From contig NZ_QUBQ01000001.1 of assembly GCF_003388735.1 (NCBI RefSeq), positions 2,232,001-2,296,000 on the forward strand: DNA of 64,000 nt. Reading direction: 5' to 3'. This document shows positions 36,130 to 44,867 of this stretch, one piece after another. The notes beneath the pieces are model-generated. The model had not been told where the DNA came from and searched no databases. It saw only the letters and a program-made list of their open reading frames with translations. The position numbers and the translations under genes are program-made. This DNA is from Paenibacillus paeoniae (GTDB lineage: Bacteria > Bacillota > Bacilli > Paenibacillales > Paenibacillaceae). How positions within the stretch are numbered: the stretch's first letter is position 1; every line of letters begins with the position of its first letter.

Positions 36130-37500
36130 CTACTTCGATGTTGATCTGCTTCTCACTTCAAATATCGCAAACTTCAAGTAATGTCCTTCGTTTACGCCAA
36201 GCAATTGCGGATGATCTTTCCCCGCCGCCCGCCATTCCACTAGACGAAGCATCTTGCCTGCGTCAATCGCCGCCTCCTGAATCGTCTCCAGGAACAAGTC
36301 AGGACGCATATGGTACGAGCAGCTCGCCGTAACCAAATATCCGCCCTCGTTCACCAACTTCAAGCCCTGCAAGTTAATGTCCTTATAGCCTCTGCAAGCT
36401 CCGGCGACCGCGTTTCTCGTCTTGGCGAAAGCCGGCGGATCAAGAATGACGACATCCCACGTGCGGCCAGTCTGCTCCAGCTTCTTCGACGTGTCTCCAC
36501 CGCCAGCTGCGCGCAGCTTCCGCTCATCCAAACCCTTGACTTGCTCTCTCAAATACTGGAATGCGTCCGCTACGACAAATTCGACCCGATCGGAAAATTC
36601 GTTCCGTTCTACATTGCGCTTCGCTGTATCGATCGCATGCTGGGATACATCCAAGCAAGTTACTTTTTTCGCTCCGTATTTGCAGGCATGCAGTGTGAAG
36701 CTTCCGGTATGGGCAAAACACTCCAGTACCGTTGCGCCATCCCAGTAAGGGAAGGTAACGATTTTGCCATTGGCGTTCATAGGCACAAGGGTATTCCCCC
36801 CGTCTGGATCTTCCATAAGCTTGATTCCGCTTTTAGCGCCCCAGCCCTGCATAAGCGGTGCGATGGATGCGCGATTCTCCCTCTGATCGAAGAAGTAGCC
36901 CGTCTTCTGGCCTTCTACAATATCCACTTCCAGCTTCAAGCCATTTTCTTGAATCTCGATAATAGATGGGCACTCCCCGTGCAAGACGCCTGTTCTTTCT
37001 TCCAGTCCTTCCAGACCGCGAACGCTGACATCGCTCCGTTCATAGATGCCCTTTGGCTGAAATACGGCTATAAGCGCGGCGACGAGCTGATCCCTTGCCG
37101 CATCCATTCCAAGCGTCAGCAACTGGACGACAAGGACATCGCCGAACCGGTCGACGATCAAGCCAGGCAAAAGATCCGCTTCACCGTATACAAGCCTGCA
37201 ATCGTGATCAGCGACGAACCGGTTCCGATGTTCCTTGCATCGTTGCAATCTCTCCTCAAAGAAAGATTGATCCATTGCTCCGAGCGGATCATAGGACACA
37301 ATCCGTACCGTAATTTGTGAGCTTGGATTCCAATATCCCGTAGCCAAATAACGGCCTTGATGAGTTACGACATCAACCAATCCGCCGGATTGCGCCTCTC
37401 CCTCCACTCTGTCAATTTCGCTTGCGAATACCCAGGGATGGCCTTGCTCGATTCTTTTTTTGCGCGCTTTATTGAGCACGATTCTAGCTTGCTCGTTCAC
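36130..37500 (-). CDS. Class I SAM-dependent rRNA methyltransferase (RlmI-like)
   Basis: A 456-residue protein: an N-terminal PUA domain (ARIVLNKARKKRIEQGHPWVF, residues 5-25), an RFGDVLVVQ linker and a Rossmann methyltransferase domain with VLECFAHTGSFTLHA (motif I, about 265), VTCLDVSQHAID and VILDPPAFAK (motif IV, about 355). This is the layout of 23S rRNA m5C methyltransferase RlmI. It is longer than the ~400-residue norm because of two insertions (around 225-255 and 330-345). It starts at GTG 37500. The exact target base cannot be told from sequence. Confidence 0.88.
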   Translation of the reverse strand: MNEQARIVLNKARKKRIEQGHPWVFASEIDRVEGEAQSGGLVDVVTHQGRYLATGYWNPSSQITVRIVSYDPLGAMDQSFFEERLQRCKEHRNRFVADHDCRLVYGEADLLPGLIVDRFGDVLVVQLLTLGMDAARDQLVAALIAVFQPKGIYERSDVSVRGLEGLEERTGVLHGECPSIIEIQENGLKLEVDIVEGQKTGYFFDQRENRASIAPLMQGWGAKSGIKLMEDPDGGNTLVPMNANGKIVTFPYWDGATVLECFAHTGSFTLHACKYGAKKVTCLDVSQHAIDTAKRNVERNEFSDRVEFVVADAFQYLREQVKGLDERKLRAAGGGDTSKKLEQTGRTWDVVILDPPAFAKTRNAVAGACRGYKDINLQGLKLVNEGGYLVTASCSYHMRPDLFLETIQEAAIDAGKMLRLVEWRAAGKDHPQLLGVNEGHYLKFAIFEVRSRSTSK

Positions 37501-37603
37501 CGTTCAGTCTTCCTCTCTATGTATAAGGCTTGTCATGCTCGTCCCCCCGCAAGCATAACCATTAGTATATGGCATCTTCAGCATGACGAAGGGGAGCTTG
37601 GAT

Positions 37604-38584
37604 ATGATACATTCCATTGTCGTACCAATGACGCTCGGCTTTTCCGTATTTCTATGCGGCATGAAGCTGATGGAGCTGGCCCTGCATCGACTTGCGGGAC
37701 CCTATCTCTCTCAAGCGCTCCAGCGCGCGACCAAAACACCGCTGCACGGACTGGCTGTCGGTACGGTCTCTACCGCATTTTTGCAGAGCAGCACAGCCGT
37801 TACCGTCATCTCTATCGGCCTAGTTAACGCAGGACTGCTTTCATTTCCGCGTACGCTAGGCATCATTTTGGGCACCAATATCGGCACATGCTTGACTACC
37901 GAGCTAATCGGATTAAATATCCAAGCATTGTCTACGCCGCTTCTGACCTCTTCCTTTGCCGTATGGCTGCTCACTGCCCTGCTGAATGAAGCGCGGATAT
38001 GGCCCCGACTGGGCACACCGCGATGGCTGGAGCCGCTTCGGTCTGCCTCTGTTGCAGTCTGTGGATTTGGCCTGCTGCTGGCAGGCTTGTCGCTCATGCA
38101 ATCGATCGGACCGGCCGTTCAGGAAAGCGCTATGTTCGACTGGTTCATCGAAAAAGCCGCAACCGGCATTTGGTGGGGGCTTGCAGCAGGCGCCGTCTTG
38201 ACTGCAGCTGTCCATAGCAGCGCTGCCGTCATCGGGCTGGTTATGGGTTTCGTAACCATTGGAGCCATGCCGCCGGAGCTTGGTGTAGCGCTAGTGCTGG
38301 GAGCCAATATCGGCACTTGCGTAACCGCTCTGCTCGCCTCCATTGGCGGAGCGAAGGCAGGGCAATTTGTAGCTTATGCCCACACGGTTCTGAACATTGG
38401 CGGAGCGCTTCTGTTCCTGCCGCTTATCGGAGAGCTGACTGCTGCATCCAGCTGGCTGTCCCATTCACCCGCTTCACAAATTGCGCATGCCCAGACTATC
38501 TTCAATATTGCCTGCTCCATTCTGGCACTTCCATTATGCTATATGAAAGCCTGGCGGCGTTTGGATACCATTGAACTTCGTTAG
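37604..38584 (+). CDS. yqeW: Na/Pi cotransporter family protein (YqeW-like)
   Basis: A 326-residue polytopic protein of the NptA/PNaS family. Two inverted repeats are seen: the first with TAFLQSSTAVTVISIG and GTNIGTCLTTE (about residues 55-95), the second with AAVHSSAAVIGLVMGF and GANIGTCVTALLAS (about 205-250). The QSS and NIGTC motifs form the transport core. No PhoU-like tail is present. The start is ATG 37604 because AAGGGGAG lies 7 nt upstream; the upstream ATG at 37583 has none. It is the only transporter on the plus strand here. Phosphate as the substrate is a family inference. Confidence 0.87.
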   Translation: MIHSIVVPMTLGFSVFLCGMKLMELALHRLAGPYLSQALQRATKTPLHGLAVGTVSTAFLQSSTAVTVISIGLVNAGLLSFPRTLGIILGTNIGTCLTTELIGLNIQALSTPLLTSSFAVWLLTALLNEARIWPRLGTPRWLEPLRSASVAVCGFGLLLAGLSLMQSIGPAVQESAMFDWFIEKAATGIWWGLAAGAVLTAAVHSSAAVIGLVMGFVTIGAMPPELGVALVLGANIGTCVTALLASIGGAKAGQFVAYAHTVLNIGGALLFLPLIGELTAASSWLSHSPASQIAHAQTIFNIACSILALPLCYMKAWRRLDTIELR

Positions 38585-38590
38585 AATGAA

Positions 38591-39022
38591 TCAGGTTACA
38601 GGCAACCCCAACAATTGTAGAGCGCCTGCCACAATTCGATGATTATTATCGTACCCGGATTGCTTCTGACGGCGCCAAGCTTCGAGCGGCTCAAACCAAT
38701 CCACGCCGCGAATCTCTTCCACTTGCGCTTGATGCTTGCCGCCAACAGCTTCCACAAGATAGTAGTGAACTTCCTTGTTCACCGTTCCGTATTCGGCATG
38801 CTCATATTGATACTTGATCTGGTCGATCGGGGCGACGATTTTGCCTTCCAGCCCAGTCTCCTCGGCAATCTCGCGGAGAGCGGTCTGCTCTACCGTCTCC
38901 CCCGCTTCCATCTTGCCCTTCGGAAGCGACACTTTGCCATAGCGATCCTGAATGAGCTGAATTTGAAGCTGTCCGTGCTCATTATGGCGGAACACGACTC
39001 CACCCGCTGAAATTTCCAACAT
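38591..39022 (-). CDS. Nudix hydrolase
   Basis: A 143-residue hydrolase with a complete Nudix box at about residues 33-55: G-x5-E-x7-REIAEETGLEG, including the catalytic REUxEE core. LPKGKMEAGET precedes it. Length and C-terminal EIRGVDWFEPLEAW are ordinary for MutT/Ap4A-hydrolase-like members, so the substrate could be an oxidised nucleotide or dinucleoside polyphosphate. The start at ATG 39022 follows GGGGGG. Its 3' end faces the transporter gene only 6 bases away with no terminator between them. Confidence 0.9.
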   Translation of the reverse strand: MLEISAGGVVFRHNEHGQLQIQLIQDRYGKVSLPKGKMEAGETVEQTALREIAEETGLEGKIVAPIDQIKYQYEHAEYGTVNKEVHYYLVEAVGGKHQAQVEEIRGVDWFEPLEAWRRQKQSGYDNNHRIVAGALQLLGLPVT

Positions 39023-39131
39023 GTCTATTCCCCCCAGCAACATTTACGCATTAGTATATGCAGCAAAGGATTCCTTCATCTTTTCACCCTCTAACGTAAA
39101 AAGAATAGGGAATCCCGCTTTAATCTCATCG

Positions 39132-40523
39132 TTAAGCTCGCAAAGCTTCCGGACGCTCATACACGAATGTTTCCGCATCCGTGTCTTCCGCTGGCAATCC
39201 GGAATCCATAACGCGTAAGAACTGGCCGCGGCATTCATTCACGCCCGCTTCCGTTATTTTCACACGGCACAACTGGCCAATCATCTCCTCTGTTCCATCG
39301 AAGACGACCTGCAAATAGTTATCGGTGTATCCCATAACGAGGCCTTCACCAGGTGCGCCCTTGTATTCGCGCTCCGGAATAACGTCGAGCACAGCGCCCA
39401 CATATTGCTCCGCATATTCCAGCTGCATCTTCTCAGACAGATCGATCAGCTTATGCACACGTTCGTTTTTGACTTCTTCGTCCACCTGGTCTTCCATCCG
39501 AGCCGCAGGCGTACCTGTTCTCTTGGAGTACGGGAACACGTGCATCTCCGCAAATTTCAGCTCTTCCATGAAACGGAAGCCCTCCTCGAACATCTCGTCC
39601 GTCTCTCCCGGGAAGCCGACGATTACATCCGTCGTAATTGCGACGCCAGGCATGGCCTCGTGAAGACGCTTGATCTTCGCCGCGAACTCCTCCGTCGTAT
39701 ATTTGCGGCGCATCCGCTTAAGCACAGAAGTTTCGCCGGCTTGAAGCGGAATATGAAGATGGCGGCACATTTTGCTGGACCGATTCAGCACTTCAATCAT
39801 CGCATCGTCAATCTGGCTTGCTTCAATAGAGCTGATGCGAATACGCTCCAGACCTTCCACCTTATCCAAGTCCCAGAGCAGACTGGTCAAGTTGTAATTC
39901 TCCATATCGTCACCGTATCCGCCAGTATGAATGCCTGTCAGTACGATCTCCTTATAGCCTGCGGCAACTAGCGCCCTCGCTTGCTCCAGTACGCTTTGCG
40001 GCTCACGGCTGCGCGACAAGCCGCGCGACCAAGGAATGATGCAGAAGGTGCAGAAGTTGTTGCATCCTTCTTGAATCTTTAAGAAAGCACGCGTGCGTTC
40101 CGCGAAATCCGGTACATCCAGCTCCTCGAAACTGCGAGTCTTCATAATGTTCCGAACGGCATTAACCGGCTTGCGGTCATCCTGTATTTGCTTCACAAAG
40201 GACATAATCTTCTCACGGTCTTGCGTACCGATAACAAGATCGACTCCCTCGATCGCCATAATCTCAGCTGGGGAGGTCTGCGCATAGCAGCCCGTTACTG
40301 CAATAATGGCGTCCGGATTCCGTCTGATGGCGCGACGAATAATTTGGCGGCTTTTTTTGTCCCCCGTATTCGTAACGGTACAGGTATTGATCAAATAAAC
40401 ATCTGCAGTCGTTGTTTCGAAATCAACCTGCTCATATCCTTCATTTTTAAATAACTGCCAAATCGCTTCCGTATCATAGAAGTTTACTTTGCAGCCAAGT
40501 GTATAAAACGCGACGGTTGGCAT
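39132..40523 (-). CDS. mtaB: tRNA t6A37 methylthiotransferase MtaB
   Basis: About 463 residues. This radical-SAM enzyme adds a methylthio group to t6A37, giving ms2t6A. The N-terminal UPF0004 domain supplies cluster cysteines in TLGCKVN, NTCTVT and GCYAQT. The radical-SAM cluster is CNNFCTFC (about residue 150), and a TRAM domain ends the protein (VQVVF..RVKITEAG). It is B. subtilis YqeV. The rsmE stop forms a GTGA overlap with an in-frame GTG at 40532, but ATG 40523 has better spacing from GGAGG; either is possible. Confidence 0.94.
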   Translation of the reverse strand: MPTVAFYTLGCKVNFYDTEAIWQLFKNEGYEQVDFETTTADVYLINTCTVTNTGDKKSRQIIRRAIRRNPDAIIAVTGCYAQTSPAEIMAIEGVDLVIGTQDREKIMSFVKQIQDDRKPVNAVRNIMKTRSFEELDVPDFAERTRAFLKIQEGCNNFCTFCIIPWSRGLSRSREPQSVLEQARALVAAGYKEIVLTGIHTGGYGDDMENYNLTSLLWDLDKVEGLERIRISSIEASQIDDAMIEVLNRSSKMCRHLHIPLQAGETSVLKRMRRKYTTEEFAAKIKRLHEAMPGVAITTDVIVGFPGETDEMFEEGFRFMEELKFAEMHVFPYSKRTGTPAARMEDQVDEEVKNERVHKLIDLSEKMQLEYAEQYVGAVLDVIPEREYKGAPGEGLVMGYTDNYLQVVFDGTEEMIGQLCRVKITEAGVNECRGQFLRVMDSGLPAEDTDAETFVYERPEALRA

Positions 40524-40528
40524 AATGC

Positions 40529-41323
40529 TCACGCTCCTCCCATTTCTCCAGATTCATATAGTAGACAGGTCAAGCCAACAAGACCTGCCGTCTCCGTCCT
40601 TAATATACGCTTGCCCAGCCCGGCCAATCTTGCACCGGCGGTCTGTGCTTCCTGCGCTTCGCGCTCGGTAAAACCGCCTTCAGACCCTACAATCAGCAGA
40701 ATGTTGGGTTGAACATCCGACGCGCTATCCGCTTCAATCCCGTGTTCCTTCTTCCATCCGCGCACTACATCCCCGATACCCAGCCCGTGTGCCCGATCGC
40801 CCTCGCGCTCATAGCAAAACAGTGCCAAATCATAATCCGGGATGACGGCAAGCAGTCTCTTCCAGCTTGCTAGCGAATGAATGGACGGGATACGGTGACG
40901 ATGCGACTGCTCGGCAGCTTCCTTCGCAATCTTGCTCCAGCGTTCCAGCCGCTTCGCTTCTTTTTTCGCATCATATTGGACGACCATCCGTTCCGACTCG
41001 AACGGAAGAAATGCCGTCACCCCGATTTCCGTTCCTTTTTGAATGACAAGCTCCATCTTATCGCCCTTCGGCAAGCTTTGGGCAATCGTGACCCTCCATG
41101 CTGGCTCGCTGTCTGCATCGAGCAGCTCCAGCACGTCAGCCTTCACTTCCTGGGCCGACACTTCACGCACAACCGCAAGCGCCGAACGCCCGGCGCCGTC
41201 GCTTGCGATCAATTGGTCATCCGCTTTCATGCGCATGACCCGTGCGGCATGATGGGCATCCTCGCCCGTTATCGTAATGACGCCGTCTCTGAATTGGTCC
41301 GGCGCTACAAAATATCGTTGCAT
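40529..41323 (-). CDS. rsmE: 16S rRNA m3U1498 methyltransferase RsmE
   Basis: A 264-residue SPOUT methyltransferase. It opens MQRYFVAPDQF and carries GEDAHHAARVMRMK (PUA-like part), the central ALPKGDKMELVIQKGTEIGV segment and the knot signature LLIVGSEGGFTEREAQ with LRTETA near the C-terminus. It modifies U1498 in the decoding region. ATG 41323 is chosen as the canonical start; an ATGA overlap at 41344 with the site-2 protease stop is the alternative but lacks a ribosome site. Confidence 0.94.
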   Translation of the reverse strand: MQRYFVAPDQFRDGVITITGEDAHHAARVMRMKADDQLIASDGAGRSALAVVREVSAQEVKADVLELLDADSEPAWRVTIAQSLPKGDKMELVIQKGTEIGVTAFLPFESERMVVQYDAKKEAKRLERWSKIAKEAAEQSHRHRIPSIHSLASWKRLLAVIPDYDLALFCYEREGDRAHGLGIGDVVRGWKKEHGIEADSASDVQPNILLIVGSEGGFTEREAQEAQTAGARLAGLGKRILRTETAGLVGLTCLLYESGEMGGA

Positions 41324-41340
41324 ATACGTAAATCCATCCT

Positions 41341-42063
41341 TCATCTTAGCATGTTTTGACCACTGAAATCCATTGCAATGTCGTACCAGTTAAGCGGCGA
41401 GAAGATGCTGTCAAAGAAATTAATGAGTCCCAAGAAAATCGGCCCCTGCAGGCTCAAAATCGGATCGAGCGTCACTGCGCGCAGCGGCGGTATGAAAACA
41501 AACAGCAAAAAGATGATCATCGCCCAATGCATATTTTGTTCGATCTTGTAACGAATCCGCAGCGGCAGCAGCTCGGCTACAATTCGGTAGCCGTCAAGCG
41601 GAGGCAGGGGAATAAAGTTAAAGACGAACAAAAGCAAATTAATAATAATCAAATACCAAAAGAAATGGACAAGCGCCATATAAACACCATGCGAAGCGGA
41701 GTACAGCACGCCTGTTTCATGCAAAATGTAGAAAATCAACATCCCGACAAAGGCCATCAACAAATTGCTCAGCGGACCAACTGCCGAAACGATGATGCTC
41801 ATCAAACGGCGATTCTTGAACTTGCTTGTGTTCACTGGCACCGGCTTGGCCCAGCCGAATCCTGCTACCAGAAGCAAGATCGAGCCTAGCAAGTCCAAGT
41901 GAACCATCGGGTTAAGTGACACTCGGCCTTCCCTGTAAGCCGTATCGTCTCCGAATTTGTATGCACTGTAAGCATGCGCGAACTCATGCACCGTAAACAC
42001 GATCATCAGCACAATTACAATAAACGGAAGATCCTCTAACGGAAACCATAGAAATCGGTCCAT
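41341..42063 (-). CDS. Site-2 protease family (M50) membrane metalloprotease
   Basis: A 240-residue intramembrane zinc metalloprotease. HEFAH (about residues 27-31) gives the HExxH site, and NFIPLPPLDGYR (about 165) supplies the third ligand Asp. About six hydrophobic segments are seen. It belongs to the compact FwdE/YwhC-like S2P subgroup without PDZ domains, whose substrates are largely unknown. ATG 42063 follows the prmA stop directly (TAA ATG) behind AGGAGG, so it is coupled to prmA. In B. subtilis this gene is absent from the prmA-rsmE junction. Confidence 0.9.
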   Translation of the reverse strand: MDRFLWFPLEDLPFIVIVLMIVFTVHEFAHAYSAYKFGDDTAYREGRVSLNPMVHLDLLGSILLLVAGFGWAKPVPVNTSKFKNRRLMSIIVSAVGPLSNLLMAFVGMLIFYILHETGVLYSASHGVYMALVHFFWYLIIINLLLFVFNFIPLPPLDGYRIVAELLPLRIRYKIEQNMHWAMIIFLLFVFIPPLRAVTLDPILSLQGPIFLGLINFFDSIFSPLNWYDIAMDFSGQNMLR

Positions 42064-43053
42064 TTAGCCCTCCTGTGGTTTTCTCGCAACAAATGCGATC
42101 CAATCCTCGTCACGACGTTTCTCGATGATCTGGAAGCCGTATGCGACAAGTCCATTTTCTACATCGGATTCTTTATTCTTATATACACCCGAAGCGATGT
42201 ATATGCCACCCGGCTTCAGGGATTGATAGACATCGTCGACAAAGAGCAGAATAACTTCTGCCAGAATATTCGCTACGACCAGATCAACAGGAACCGTAAC
42301 CGAAAAGGCATTCCGATTCTCCGCCGCCGGCTGCTCTTCACGAAGGACACCCAGCAAATCGCTAAGCTTGACTTCTATTTGCTGGGACAGGCCGTTCAGA
42401 TTTACGTTATCTATTGCGCTGGATACCGCTACCGGATCCAGGTCAAGCGCAAGCACACCTTTCACTCCAAGCCGGCACGCTCCAATTGCCAGAATGCCGG
42501 AACCGGTGCCGACATCGATCATCTCTTCTCCGCCCTTGACAACCGATTCCAGTGTCTGCAGACAGAGTGCTGTCGTCGGGTGTGTCCCGGTGCCGAATGC
42601 CATGCCAGGGTCAAGTTCTATGATGCGCTCTCCTTCGCTTGCTTCATACTCTTCCCATGTTGGCTTGATCGTCAGCGTATCGGATACGCGAACCGGCTTG
42701 AAGTATTGCTTCCATGCCGTAGCCCAGTCGTCATCGTCAACTTCGATGACCTCGTAAGTTACAAGGCCTGTATCAATATCAAATTCCTTCAACTCTTCAA
42801 CTCTAGGTTTCAGCGCTGCAATAAGTTCCTCTGTATCTGTACCTTCAGGAAAATAACCTTTTATGACAGCTTGCCCTTCCGGTATATCATTAAGCGGAAG
42901 CTCGTACCATTCCCCGAATGAAGTATCGCGCGGCTTATTCAGCGTGCCAGACTCCTCGATCGATACGCCGCCCGCCCCCATCTCATGCAGGAAGTTGGAG
43001 ATCATCTCCGTCGCTTCTTCCGTTGTCCCTATTGTGATTTCGTGCCATTTCAT
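42064..43053 (-). CDS. prmA: Ribosomal protein L11 methyltransferase
   Basis: A 329-residue enzyme that methylates lysines and the N-terminus of L11. The N-terminal recognition domain (MKWHEITIGTTEEATEMISN) is followed by the SAM-binding core with GTGTHPTTALCL, MIDVGTGSGILAIGA and DLVVANILAEVI. It is B. subtilis YqeT, downstream of dnaJ as here. The SD GGGAGG lies before ATG 43053. Confidence 0.96.
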   Translation of the reverse strand: MKWHEITIGTTEEATEMISNFLHEMGAGGVSIEESGTLNKPRDTSFGEWYELPLNDIPEGQAVIKGYFPEGTDTEELIAALKPRVEELKEFDIDTGLVTYEVIEVDDDDWATAWKQYFKPVRVSDTLTIKPTWEEYEASEGERIIELDPGMAFGTGTHPTTALCLQTLESVVKGGEEMIDVGTGSGILAIGACRLGVKGVLALDLDPVAVSSAIDNVNLNGLSQQIEVKLSDLLGVLREEQPAAENRNAFSVTVPVDLVVANILAEVILLFVDDVYQSLKPGGIYIASGVYKNKESDVENGLVAYGFQIIEKRRDEDWIAFVARKPQEG

Positions 43054-43091
43054 ATGTAATGCCTCCCAAATATCAAAAATGCCTATCCTCT

Positions 43092-43121
43092 ATTGTACAC
43101 CAACCTCAGGGGCCAGTCCAA
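43092..43121 (-). promoter_or_regulatory. Possible sigma-A promoter of the prmA operon
   Basis: TTGGAC (43116-43121) and TACAAT (43092-43097) are 18 nt apart, just after the terminator of the upstream gene. The terminator makes a fresh promoter here necessary unless there is read-through. Confidence 0.45.
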
Positions 43122-43160
43122 AAAAATAGCGCAAAAAGCTTCACGCTTCTTGCGCTATCG
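43118..43160 (-). terminator. Terminator between the 43173 gene and prmA
   Basis: ATAGCGCAAGAAGC pairs with GCTTTTTGCGCTAT across a short loop (about 43127-43160), followed on the minus strand by TTTTTTT. Confidence 0.83.
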
Positions 43161-43172
43161 TTGTGCTCTGTC

Positions 43173-43379
43173 TCAATAAAGCTCTGACGTGATGCTGCCG
43201 CCAATCCCTTCAATCAGCCTCATCGCCCGGTCAGCCACGGCTTCATCGATCGTGGCAGTAAGTATGCCGTTTTCATGGAAGCCGCTTACATCAACCACCC
43301 TAAGCGCCTGCAACTTATGCAACGCTTCTGTCGCAGCTTGCTCGTCCGGAAACAAGGCGTTAATTTCAACTGTCGACAT
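43173..43379 (-). CDS. Small hypothetical protein, ferredoxin-like fold suspected
   Basis: A 68-residue protein, MSTVEINALFPDEQAATEAL then a C-terminal MRLIEGIGGSITSELY. The beta-helix-beta pattern with a FPDEQAATEALHKLQ helix recalls the repeat in YflT-like stress proteins, but I do not recognise the family. It lies 2 nt downstream of the small acidic YfhD-like gene and shares its terminator. Both sit between dnaJ and prmA, where B. subtilis has none. Confidence 0.65.
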   Translation of the reverse strand: MSTVEINALFPDEQAATEALHKLQALRVVDVSGFHENGILTATIDEAVADRAMRLIEGIGGSITSELY

Positions 43380-43381
43380 GC

Positions 43382-43549
43382 CTACTCCCCTTGCTCTCTG
43401 GCATCAGCTTCATTCGCGCGTTGCTGAGCCTTACGATCCCCTTCGTCCGCCAATTCCTCGGAGTACTCCACATCTTCATTTTTACCGATGGGCAATTGTC
43501 CGAAATTCACATTATCCAACTCGGTTTGTTCGTTCGATTCGTTTGTCAT
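43382..43549 (-). CDS. Small acidic protein, YfhD-like
   Basis: A 55-residue highly charged protein. The C-terminal half EYSEELADEGDRKAQQRANE followed by ADAREQ matches the YfhD-family signature (S-x-ELAD..D..A..RA..AD.R). The family is confined to spore formers and has no defined function. The start is ATG 43549 behind GGAGGGG; the longer frame to 43582 contains that site. It forms a pair with the 43173 gene. Confidence 0.68.
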   Translation of the reverse strand: MTNESNEQTELDNVNFGQLPIGKNEDVEYSEELADEGDRKAQQRANEADAREQGE

Positions 43550-43647
43550 CTGAACCCCTCCTTCGCTGCATGGCAGAGCCATTTTTTCACCGCTTTAGAA
43601 TGCGTGTTTGCAAAGGAATTTATTCACAAAAGAAAAAACGTTCCGCG

Positions 43648-44775
43648 CTATTCGCCGCGGAACGCCTTTTTCATTTTATCGAAAATCGATTCATGATGAT
43701 CGTTTTGCTCATTTGTGGATTCACCGGACAAACCTGCGAATTGGCGAAGCAAATCCTTCTGCTCGTCATTTAAGCTGGTTGGCGTAACAATGGTAACCTT
43801 GACATGTTGATCGCCAGTCCCATATCCGCGAAGCTTCGGAACACCCTTGCCCTTCAATCGGAAATACGTACCTGTCTGAGTTCCTGCAGGAATCTTGAGC
43901 TTTACCTTCTCCGTCAACGTAGGGATTTCAATCTCGTCCCCAAGCGCTGCCTGGACAAATGTAAGCGGCACTTCGCAATAAATGTCATCGCCTTCACGCT
44001 CGAAAAATTCATGCGACTTCACACGAATCACGATGTACAGGTCACCCGCAGGTCCGCCTCTTAGGCCGCCTTCGCCTTCGCCGGACATCCGGATTTGTGC
44101 GCCATCGTCAACGCCAGCCGGAATATTGATCTTGATTCGGCGTTGTTTTTTGACTTTGCCTGCGCCATGACAAGTTCCGCATTTCTCGCGGATGATTCGT
44201 CCCGTACCGGAACAATTTGTACATGCACGGCGATTGACCATACGACCGAAAGGCGTGTTTTGTACAACCTCTTGCTGCCCGCTTCCCCGGCAGGTGGAGC
44301 AAGTATCAGGCTTCGTGCCGGGTTTGGCACCCGAGCCGTGACAATGATCACAAGATTCCGTTCTCGGAATCGTAATTTCCGCTTCTTTTCCGAAGACAGC
44401 TTCCTTAAACTCGACCGTCATCGTATATTGAAGGTCGTTGCCGCGCTGCGGCGCATTGGGATCGCGGCGTCCGCCTCCCCCGCCGAAGAACATATCGAAG
44501 ATATCGCCCATGCCGCCAAAATCAGCTCCGCCTGCTCCGCCCATGCCCTGATTGGGATCGACGTGACCGTACTGATCATAAGTCGACCGTTTGCCGTCGT
44601 CGCTTAGCACGTCGTACGCTTCCTTGACTTCCTTGAACTTCGTCTCTGCATCATCCGCTTTGTTCACATCCGGATGATACTGTCTGGCAAGCTTGCGGTA
44701 CGATTTCTTAATATCTTCCGCGGAGGCATCCTTGCCGACACCCAGCACATCATAAAAATCCCGTTTGTTAGCCAT
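43648..44775 (-). CDS. dnaJ: Chaperone DnaJ
   Basis: A 375-residue type I Hsp40 co-chaperone. It has a J domain with HPD (YHPDVNK, about residue 32), a Gly/Phe-rich linker ([20 protein letters not shown]) and four zinc-binding CxxCxGxG repeats: [24 protein letters not shown] and CGTCHGAG. A client-binding C-terminal domain follows. It stimulates DnaK ATPase and hands over substrates. It is the last gene of the hrcA-grpE-dnaK-dnaJ series, 92 nt after dnaK. Confidence 0.98.
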   Translation of the reverse strand: MANKRDFYDVLGVGKDASAEDIKKSYRKLARQYHPDVNKADDAETKFKEVKEAYDVLSDDGKRSTYDQYGHVDPNQGMGGAGGADFGGMGDIFDMFFGGGGGRRDPNAPQRGNDLQYTMTVEFKEAVFGKEAEITIPRTESCDHCHGSGAKPGTKPDTCSTCRGSGQQEVVQNTPFGRMVNRRACTNCSGTGRIIREKCGTCHGAGKVKKQRRIKINIPAGVDDGAQIRMSGEGEGGLRGGPAGDLYIVIRVKSHEFFEREGDDIYCEVPLTFVQAALGDEIEIPTLTEKVKLKIPAGTQTGTYFRLKGKGVPKLRGYGTGDQHVKVTIVTPTSLNDEQKDLLRQFAGLSGESTNEQNDHHESIFDKMKKAFRGE

Positions 44776-44821
44776 CCGATCTCACCCCCGCTACCTATTG
44801 TTGTATTGACGCACGAAAGGA

Positions 44822-44852
44822 GGTCAAAGACAGGGCAAGCCCCACTTTGACC
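44822..44852 (-). other. Hairpin in the dnaK-dnaJ intergenic region
   Basis: GGTCAAAG (minus strand, 44845-44852) pairs with CTTTGACC (44822-44829) around a GC-rich loop. There is no T-run, so it is not a clear terminator. It could be an attenuator, a processing site or an mRNA stabiliser between dnaK and dnaJ. Confidence 0.5.
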
Positions 44853-44867
44853 CCTCGCCAGTTGTCC

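Noticed and set aside
36310-37320. 336-codon plus-strand frame opposite the rRNA methyltransferase
   Set aside because: It is antisense to a gene with clear PUA and methyltransferase motifs and itself has no recognisable domain or ribosome site.
39044-39238. 64-codon minus-strand ORF overlapping the mtaB 3' end
   Set aside because: Most of it is out of frame inside mtaB; only a few codons lie outside and they match nothing.
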